This document shows, piece by piece, positions 1-4,944 of a stretch of DNA of 10,170 nucleotides (position 1 is the first letter of the stretch; each line of letters begins with the position of its first letter). Origin of the DNA: Candidatus Bipolaricaulota bacterium. GTDB lineage: Bacteria > Bipolaricaulota > Bipolaricaulia > UBA7950 > UBA9294. The stretch lies in NCBI GenBank assembly GCA_015485945.1, contig WFSM01000137.1, positions 1 through 10,170 of the forward strand, written 5' to 3'. The notes beneath the pieces were generated by a model. That model ran no database searches. It saw only the letters and a program-made list of their open reading frames with translations, and was not told where the DNA came from. A program made the position numbers and the translations under genes.

Positions 1-27
1 CTAATGGAGCTCGTCGATGCAGCGTAG
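1..27 (+). CDS. Possible 3' end of an upstream gene (8 codons)
   Basis: Frame 1 reads LMELVDAA and stops at TAG 25-27. A Shine-Dalgarno-like AAAGGAGG (28-35) follows directly, the spacing expected at the end of one gene in a packed operon. Eight codons are too few to identify a product. In E. coli and many other bacteria cmk precedes rpsA, so a cmk- or ispH-like gene is a reasonable expectation, but nothing here shows it. The frame could be open by chance. Confidence 0.3.
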   Translation, partial: LMELVDAA

Positions 28-55
28 AAAGGAGGAACGGGAGATTGATAACGAG

Positions 56-84
56 CCCTCTTTTAAGTGAGGCATAAAAGAGGG
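56..84 (+). promoter_or_regulatory. Leader hairpin upstream of rpsA
   Basis: CCCTCTTTTA (56-65) and TAAAAGAGGG (75-84) are perfect reverse complements, giving a 10-bp stem with a 9-nt loop (66-74). No T-run follows on either strand, so it does not look like an intrinsic terminator. It sits 28 bases before the rpsA ATG. E. coli S1 is known to repress its own translation through structured rpsA leader RNA, so a regulatory role is plausible here. That role is inference; the fold itself is visible. Confidence 0.45.
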
Positions 85-112
85 GAAATCTTAAAACTAG
101 GTGGTCTTAGTT

Positions 113-1867
113 ATGGAAGAAAAGATTAAGATGGAAGAGGCGTTCTCGGAAAGCGACGTTAAGCTGTACAGTCGCGGCGACACGATCACCGGGACGGTGG
201 TGCAGGTCAATCAGGACGAAGTCCTCGTCGATATTGGTTACAAATCGGAGGGGATTCTTCCCGTAAGCGAATTATCCCCATTCCGCGACGGCGGCAAGGT
301 TGAGGAAGGGGAGGAAATCGAGGTTCTCGTCACCTACATCGACGAGGAAAAGGGGACGATCTACGCCTCCGAAAAGCAAGCGGAGTATGAGAAGCGGATC
401 GAGACCCTGGAAGAGGCGTACCGTACTGGTGCTCCGGTGGAGGGCGAGATCACCGGTGAGGTAAAAAGCGCCGGTTACCACGTCAACCTCGAGGGGATCC
501 GCGCATTTCTCCCCGGATCACACTTAGGGAAAGACCTGCCGAGCGCAATCGATAAGCTCAAAGGCACGCACACCAAGTTCAAGATTCTTGAGCTGTCGCG
601 CCGGGAAAAGAACCTCGTTGTGTCGCATAAAGCGTACCTCCAAGAAGAGGAACACAAGCGGCGGGAAGTCCTGTTTTCCACTCTCGAAGTTGGTCAGGAG
701 ATCGAGGGCACGATTCGCAGCGTCGTCGACTTCGGGATATTCGTCGATATCGGTGGGTTCGAAGGGCTGGTGCACCGGTCCGAGATCGCGTGGAAGGACC
801 TACCGGTACCGCCTCCCACCTACAAAGTTGGGGATACAGTGCGGGTGAAAGTGATTGATTTCGACCCGAAGAAGGAACGGATCTCTCTGTCCATCAAGCA
901 ACTCCGCCCTAATCCGTGGGAGGGAATCGCCGCACGTTATCCGGTGGGGATGCGCGTCAACGGAACAGTGGTCAGTGTCACCGATTTTGGGGCATTTGTG
1001 GAGCTGGAGCAGGATGTCGAGGGGTTGATACACATCTCCGAGCTTTCCTGGGGACATCCGGAAAATCCCAAGGACATCGTGCACGAGGGGGACGAGGTAG
1101 AAGTAGTCGTCCTCGGGTGTGATGAGGAAGCACGACGCATCAGTCTCTCACTGCGGCAGACCTCGGATGATCCGTGGGCCGATGTAGAAGCGAAGTATCC
1201 GCGTGGTCAACGCGTGGTGGGAGAGGTGACCAAGGTCACCGACTTCGGTGCGTTCGTTAAGCTGGAAGACGGCATCGAAGGTCTGGTTCACGTGTCCGAA
1301 CTCGATTGGGGACGGGTTAACAATCCTCACGAGGTCCTTAACGAGGGAGACTCGGTTGAGGTCAAAGTGCTGGGTGTTGATCCAAAGGCGCGCCGCATCA
1401 GCTTGAGCATCCGTGCCCTCAAGACGGATCCATGGCGCCAGTTCATGGAACAGTACGCTATCGACGATGTGGTGGAAGGGGAGATTACCGAGATCAAGGA
1501 TTTCGGTGCATTCATGCGGATTACCGATGATGTGGAAGGACTGATCCACGTGTCGGAGATCAGCGACAAACGAATCGCTACCCCGAAGGACGTCCTGGCG
1601 ATCGGTGACAAAGTTAAGGCGAAGATTATCGGGATAAACGAGGAAAAGAAGCAGGTGCGCCTCAGCATTCGCAAGCTCCTCGCCCCGCCAGCCCCGCCAC
1701 CATCATCTTCCCGTCCTTCCCGTAAACGCGGCGGCGGCAAGAAGCGTGATCGCGTGGAGCGGTTCTATCTCGAGGACGGTGGGCACGAAACGTTAAGCAT
1801 GCGCGATCTTCTTGGGGATACCACCCTCGAAGAGGAAGAACACGACCAAGAACAAGATCAAGAATAA
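113..1867 (+). CDS. rpsA: 30S ribosomal protein S1, six S1 domains
   Basis: This gene encodes ribosomal protein S1 (584 aa), the RNA-binding protein of the small subunit that captures and unfolds mRNA at the ribosome. Six OB-fold S1 repeats are visible at about residues 20-88, 106-173, 193-263, 278-348, 365-434 and 451-521. Repeats 3-6 carry the typical DFG(A/I)F and EGL(V/I)H(V/I)SE signatures, while repeats 1 and 2 are divergent, as is usual for the ribosome-binding end. A low-complexity tail follows: proline/serine-rich (524-535), very basic (536-547, RKRGGGKKRDR), then acidic to the end. I chose ATG 113 because AGGTGG (99-104) lies 8 bases upstream; a GTG at 101 in the same frame would sit inside that site. 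An HU-family gene follows after 25 bases and is probably co-transcribed. Confidence 0.96.
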   Translation: MEEKIKMEEAFSESDVKLYSRGDTITGTVVQVNQDEVLVDIGYKSEGILPVSELSPFRDGGKVEEGEEIEVLVTYIDEEKGTIYASEKQAEYEKRIETLEEAYRTGAPVEGEITGEVKSAGYHVNLEGIRAFLPGSHLGKDLPSAIDKLKGTHTKFKILELSRREKNLVVSHKAYLQEEEHKRREVLFSTLEVGQEIEGTIRSVVDFGIFVDIGGFEGLVHRSEIAWKDLPVPPPTYKVGDTVRVKVIDFDPKKERISLSIKQLRPNPWEGIAARYPVGMRVNGTVVSVTDFGAFVELEQDVEGLIHISELSWGHPENPKDIVHEGDEVEVVVLGCDEEARRISLSLRQTSDDPWADVEAKYPRGQRVVGEVTKVTDFGAFVKLEDGIEGLVHVSELDWGRVNNPHEVLNEGDSVEVKVLGVDPKARRISLSIRALKTDPWRQFMEQYAIDDVVEGEITEIKDFGAFMRITDDVEGLIHVSEISDKRIATPKDVLAIGDKVKAKIIGINEEKKQVRLSIRKLLAPPAPPPSSSRPSRKRGGGKKRDRVERFYLEDGGHETLSMRDLLGDTTLEEEEHDQEQDQE

Positions 1868-1892
1868 CATAAAGCAACAAGGAGGAGCACAC

Positions 1893-2207
1893 ATGAACAA
1901 AGGCGAATTCGTCGATCGTTTAGCTGATTCAACCAACTTGACCAAGAAGGATGCACGCAACCTTCTTGATTCGGTGTTGAACCTTATCCAAACTACCCTC
2001 CTCCAGGGAGAGGAAGTTAAGCTCGTAGGGTTCGGGAAATTTGGAGTACGCGCCCGCAAGGCGAGTAGTCGGATTAACCCGCAGACCAAGGAGCCAATTC
2101 ACGTCGATGCTAAAGTTGTTCCCCTGTTTAAGCCCGGAAAGGAGTTACGCCGTGAGATCGAAAAGCATCTCAAGGTCAGTCTGCGGGGGGATGTGAAGCG
2201 AAAGTAG
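1893..2207 (+). CDS. hup: HU/IHF-family DNA-binding protein
   Basis: This is a small basic nucleoid protein (104 aa) of the HU/IHF family, which binds and bends DNA as a dimer. The N-terminal helices begin MNKGEFVDRLA. The core GFGKFGVRARKA (46-57) leads into the DNA-intercalating arm, with RINPQTKEPI around the key proline P63. The FKPGKELR motif (69-76) then precedes the last helix. ATG 1893 is preceded by GGAGGAG (1881-1887) at 5 bases; an upstream in-frame extension would overlap rpsA and lacks family similarity. The tail (about residues 91-104, ending RGDVKRK) runs beyond the usual 90-95 residues of HU, and its last 32 bases overlap acpS on the other strand. The rpsA-then-HU order matches rpsA-ihfB of E. 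coli. Whether it is HU or IHF-like cannot be decided from sequence alone. Confidence 0.93.
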   Translation: MNKGEFVDRLADSTNLTKKDARNLLDSVLNLIQTTLLQGEEVKLVGFGKFGVRARKASSRINPQTKEPIHVDAKVVPLFKPGKELRREIEKHLKVSLRGDVKRK

Positions 2208-2547
2208 AATCGGGATCAACCAGAATACAAGCCACGGCCAGCCTACGTGTATGCGTCAGGCTGGCCGTTATCTTTCCCCGGACGTGTCCGCAGGCTATCA
2301 CTGGTTTTCCGGCCGGATTATGCCGCACCTCGATTTCCCGGAACGGAATCCCGTGCCCGTATGCTTTTATTAACGCTTCCTTTAGAGCGAACCGCCCGGC
2401 GAGGCGTTCATAGCGGCGATCATCGCGAGCGGAAAACGCGTAGTCAAGTTCGGTTTGCGTGAATACGCGCCTCAGAAAGCGGTCGCCGTATTGGAGATAG
2501 AGGGCCTTGATGCGGGCAACGTCAACGGCGTCGATTCCAACTTCCAT
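2176..2547 (-). CDS. acpS: Holo-[acyl-carrier-protein] synthase
   Basis: The enzyme transfers 4'-phosphopantetheine from CoA to the serine of apo-acyl carrier protein, activating it for fatty-acid synthesis in the cytoplasm. At 123 aa it has the usual AcpS length. The N-terminal GIDAVDVARI (4-13) contains the metal-binding D6. RFALKEALIKA (52-62) holds the catalytic-site K56/E57, and the C-terminal strand SLTHTRRLAVA (96-106) matches the family's S-(I/L)-(T/S)-H motif. The gene is last in the amrB-yicC-gmk-acpS operon: its ATG comes 3 bases after the gmk stop, with no Shine-Dalgarno sequence of its own, which suggests translational coupling to gmk. Its 3' end runs antisense over the last 32 bases of hup and contains that operon's terminator. 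Confidence 0.93.
   Translation of the reverse strand: MEVGIDAVDVARIKALYLQYGDRFLRRVFTQTELDYAFSARDDRRYERLAGRFALKEALIKAYGHGIPFREIEVRHNPAGKPVIACGHVRGKITASLTHTRRLAVACILVDPDSTFASHPPAD
2234..2275 (+). terminator. Intrinsic terminator of the rpsA-hup operon, inside acpS
   Basis: ACGGCCAGCCT (2234-2244) and AGGCTGGCCGT (2258-2268) form a perfect 11-bp GC-rich stem. The loop can extend it by three more pairs (2245-2247 with 2254-2256, one bulged base). On the plus strand TTATCTTT follows (2268-2275), and the hairpin begins 27 bases after the hup stop, a good position for a rho-independent terminator. Read the other way there is no T-rich tail, so it should act on the plus strand only. It lies wholly within the acpS coding sequence. 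Confidence 0.65.
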
Positions 2548-2550
2548 TGG

Positions 2551-3168
2551 TCAGGGAATGATGCGTGCCCGTTCGGCGGTGACGATCCCAGCGAGCTCCT
2601 CCACCGCTTGGTCCAGTTCATCGTTGATCACAAGATAGTCGAACATCGGAATCGCTGCGAGCTCACGGGTGGCGACCGCGAGTCGTGCTTCGATCTCCTG
2701 TTCGTTCTCGGTACCGCGGGCACGCAATCGGTTGGCGAGGACGGTGAGCGACGACGTTGCCAAAAACACGTACACCACCGTGAATCGGAGCAGGCCTTTT
2801 TCGCGCAGTGTTTTCGCGCCGTTGACGTCGATGTTTAGGATGACGTCCTCACCGTGGGCGAACACTTCTTTTATCTGCGCCTGGCCAGTGCCGTAGTAAT
2901 CGCCGAGATACTGGACGTGCTCCACCAGCTCCCCGGCAGTGATCAATCGCTCGAATTCGTCGTGGGAAATGAAGTGGTAATCGCGTCCCGGCACCTCGTG
3001 TGGCCGCGGTGGACGCGTGGTGTAAGAAACGGAATAGGAAAGCCCGGGCAGGTCCTGCATCACCCGGTCGATTACCGAGTTCTTCCCCGCCCCGGAGGGA
3101 CCGGATACGACAAACGCCAACCCGCTTCCGATCCCGCGGCGGTGGTGAAGGATTGTTTCATTCAACAT
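2551..3168 (-). CDS. gmk: Guanylate kinase
   Basis: The enzyme phosphorylates GMP to GDP with ATP, an essential step in purine nucleotide recycling. The 205-aa length is typical. The P-loop is GPSGAGKN (23-30). The GMP-binding region SVSYTTRPPRP...GRDYHFIS spans about 45-68, YYGT is at 91-94, NIDVNGA at 112-118, the lid RLRARGTENEQEIEARL at 147-163, and the C-terminal FDYLVINDELDQAVEEL is typical. The P-loop residue after the lysine is Asn (codon AAC), where families commonly have Ser, Gly or Thr; the next residue is Ser. The ATG overlaps the end of yicC by 11 bases, and AAGGAG lies 10 bases upstream within yicC, so the two are co-translated. Gmk next to YicC/YloC is a widespread arrangement in bacteria. 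Confidence 0.96.
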   Translation of the reverse strand: MLNETILHHRRGIGSGLAFVVSGPSGAGKNSVIDRVMQDLPGLSYSVSYTTRPPRPHEVPGRDYHFISHDEFERLITAGELVEHVQYLGDYYGTGQAQIKEVFAHGEDVILNIDVNGAKTLREKGLLRFTVVYVFLATSSLTVLANRLRARGTENEQEIEARLAVATRELAAIPMFDYLVINDELDQAVEELAGIVTAERARIIP

Positions 3169-4018
3169 TCTGTACTTGCTCCTTGAAATGGTCGATTGCT
3201 ACTTTCATTGCGACGACGGCGCCGTTGATCGCCAGATCACGCGACTTTGCTCCCAAGGTATTCGCTTCACGTAGGAGTTCCTGGGCGAGGAATCCCAGTT
3301 CTTTGCCGACCGGTCCGTCCGCTGCCAGCAACGCGTCAATCCGGGTGAGGTGTGTTTCCAGGCGTGCGATTTCCTCACGAACGTCAGCCCGTTCCGCGAG
3401 AAGCACTATTTCCGCCTCCAGCCGAGTGGGATCGGCTTCCACTCCGAGTGCGGCGACCCGTTCTCGCATGCGGTTGCGCAGCTCTGTGATCGCGTCCGGA
3501 ATACGCGCTTTGACATCCTGGATCAGTCCGGATAACTCACGGGTTATACGGCGCAGCTCGGCAGTGAGCAACTCTCCCTCACGGGATCGTGACAGCGTCC
3601 CACTGGAGATTGCCTGCTCCAGTGCTTGGGCGAGGGCGTCCCATGGATCGGCATCGGTGGCGGCAGCGGGGGGCGTGAATGCGCCCACTGCGATCAGCTC
3701 GCTCAGCCCGGGTGGTGGCAGGGAAAAGTCCGTGCACACCTGGCGTAGCGCGGTTACGTACCCAGAGACAGTGGTGCGGTCGAAGCGAAGCTGAAGCTCG
3801 CGGGTTGGATCGCGTGTCAAGGTGACCGTCACTTCGATCTCGCCGCGGGCGAATGCGTGCTTGACCTCGCTTTCGATTCGACGCTCCAGTTCCGGGTCGT
3901 GTATCCCCCGTATCCGGACGGCAAGATAGCGGTGGTTCAGGGTACGCAACGCGACGTCGGCGGTCCAGCCCGCAGCGGCTGCGCTTCCGGTCCCATAGCC
4001 GGTCATGCTGTTAAGCAT
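3158..4018 (-). CDS. yicC: YicC/YloC-family endoribonuclease
   Basis: The protein (286 aa) belongs to the YicC/YloC family, members of which have been reported as endoribonucleases in E. coli and B. subtilis. It opens with MLNSMTGYG, the family's hallmark SMTG(F/Y)G, followed by LNHRYLAVRI (27-36). The C-terminal half (former DUF1732) shows AERADVREEIARLETH (208-223), the signature REANTLGAKS (250-259) and the terminal FKEQVQNVE. These match the family at both ends, so the gene is complete. AAAGGAG sits about 6 bases before the ATG, within the end of amrB, and the start overlaps the amrB stop by 8 bases (ATGCTTAA). The downstream neighbour gmk is its usual partner. RNA substrates in this organism are unknown. 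Confidence 0.93.
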   Translation of the reverse strand: MLNSMTGYGTGSAAAAGWTADVALRTLNHRYLAVRIRGIHDPELERRIESEVKHAFARGEIEVTVTLTRDPTRELQLRFDRTTVSGYVTALRQVCTDFSLPPPGLSELIAVGAFTPPAAATDADPWDALAQALEQAISSGTLSRSREGELLTAELRRITRELSGLIQDVKARIPDAITELRNRMRERVAALGVEADPTRLEAEIVLLAERADVREEIARLETHLTRIDALLAADGPVGKELGFLAQELLREANTLGAKSRDLAINGAVVAMKVAIDHFKEQVQNVE

Positions 4019-4853
4019 CCGTGCTCCTTTCTAGCGTGATCGCTGCGTAGCCCACAACCGTACTGCGATCTCCAGTGACATCGCCGGATGTCCGGTAGGA
4101 AACGAGGTTTGTTTCCTGCCACCCCAGTTCCATTGCCGCGGTGAGGAGGATTGTGATCGCCCCTGCTCCGCAGATCGACATGCGCTTGCGGACGACAAGG
4201 TGATAAAACCCGGGAGCGTCCAGCATGAGAATCCTCTCAATTGCTTCCCGATCGAGTTCGCGTGCCATCCCATCCGGTTCGTAATGGGTGAAGTCACTGC
4301 TCACGATCACCGCGCCGTTGGTGCCCCGTACCACCTCCGCCAGGCGCGCTCCGGCGGTGGCGAGGGCGGAGAATTCTGGCAGCATGACACACACCGGCAC
4401 GAACGGAATATCCGTGCCGAACAAATATTGCAGGAACGGTAACTGTACCTCGATCGAATGTTCGTGGAGGAATGCCGCCTCCGCCACCGGGAACCCACGC
4501 TTTACCAATTGGTTCGCAATCTTGACTGCGATCGGCACGTCCCCGAGTGGAGTGCGCCACGCCCCGTCCTGGGCGATCGAGATCGGGCGACCGAGCCCGG
4601 TGTGATTTGTCCCAAGGACAATGACCCAATCAGGTTTACCGCGTTTTGCCATCGCGGCGTATCCCTGTGCTGCCACCGCCCCGGAGTAAACGTATCCAGC
4701 GTGCGGGACGATGAGTCCCATCGGCGTCGGCAGTTTTCCTGAACTAACAGGAGCAACGCCGCCGAACAGGCGCGCAAGCGTGTCCAACAACATAGCGGAC
4801 GTTCCCGGATAGAACGTACCAGCAACGACCGGTTCTCGTATTGAGGTTGCCAT
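4011..4853 (-). CDS. amrB: AmmeMemoRadiSam system protein B (MEMO family)
   Basis: This 280-aa protein belongs to the MEMO1/AmrB family, a metal-binding fold related to LigB-type dioxygenases. Its bacterial members are named for genomic association with AMMECR1-domain and radical SAM proteins; their reaction is not established. The N-terminus REPVVAGTFYPG (6-17) is diagnostic. Candidate metal ligands stand in PHAGY (H51), GTNHTG (H84), the SSDFTHY block (D187, H190) and CGAG (C228), with EHSIEVQLPFLQ at 131-142. I placed the start at ATG 4853, where the family's N-terminus begins; a TTG at 4889 would add 12 unrelated residues. There is no Shine-Dalgarno sequence before this ATG. The gene heads the operon with yicC, gmk and acpS. 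The A and radical SAM partners are not in the window. Confidence 0.92.
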   Translation of the reverse strand: MATSIREPVVAGTFYPGTSAMLLDTLARLFGGVAPVSSGKLPTPMGLIVPHAGYVYSGAVAAQGYAAMAKRGKPDWVIVLGTNHTGLGRPISIAQDGAWRTPLGDVPIAVKIANQLVKRGFPVAEAAFLHEHSIEVQLPFLQYLFGTDIPFVPVCVMLPEFSALATAGARLAEVVRGTNGAVIVSSDFTHYEPDGMARELDREAIERILMLDAPGFYHLVVRKRMSICGAGAITILLTAAMELGWQETNLVSYRTSGDVTGDRSTVVGYAAITLERSTDA

Positions 4854-4859
4854 AAGCCC

Positions 4860-4889
4860 ATTGTAGCTCCAACGGATTCCCGCGCGCAA
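4860..4889 (-). promoter_or_regulatory. Candidate promoter for the amrB-yicC-gmk-acpS operon
   Basis: On the minus strand TACAAT (4865-4860) is a good -10 hexamer. A weak -35 candidate TTGCGC (4889-4884) lies 18 bases upstream. Transcription would start at about 4853, the A of the amrB ATG, giving a leaderless mRNA. This agrees with the absence of a ribosome binding site. The -35 element matches poorly, so confidence is moderate. Confidence 0.4.
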
Positions 4890-4890
4890 A

Positions 4891-4918
4891 TTGACGTCGT
4901 TTTCCCGATCGATATAAT
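4891..4918 (+). promoter_or_regulatory. Sigma-70-type promoter of the aconitase gene
   Basis: TTGACG (4891-4896) and TATAAT (4913-4918) are separated by 16 bases, close to the housekeeping-sigma consensus. A start at about 4925 would give a leader of about 20 bases containing GAGGTGA (4933-4939). The -35 hexamer overlaps the palindrome GACGTC (4893-4898), which by itself is not evidence of an operator. The promoter is back to back with the candidate amrB promoter. Confidence 0.72.
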
Positions 4919-4944
4919 CCTATTTTTAAAGCGAGGTGATTTAC

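Noticed and set aside
45..78. TTGATA as a -35 and CATAAA as a -10 of an rpsA promoter
   Set aside because: The spacing (22 bases) is too long and no better -10 is placed at 16-18 bases, so I do not call a promoter here.
101..112. GTG start at 101 for rpsA
   Set aside because: The GTG lies within the AGGTGG ribosome binding site that fits ATG 113 at 8 bases.
1812..1892. Longer HU protein starting inside rpsA
   Set aside because: The extra 27 residues resemble no HU N-terminus, while ATG 1893 has an excellent Shine-Dalgarno sequence and begins the family's first helix.
3000..3794. 264-codon plus-strand frame opposite gmk and yicC
   Set aside because: It is a serine/arginine-rich shadow frame opposite two clearly recognised genes, with no plausible protein features.
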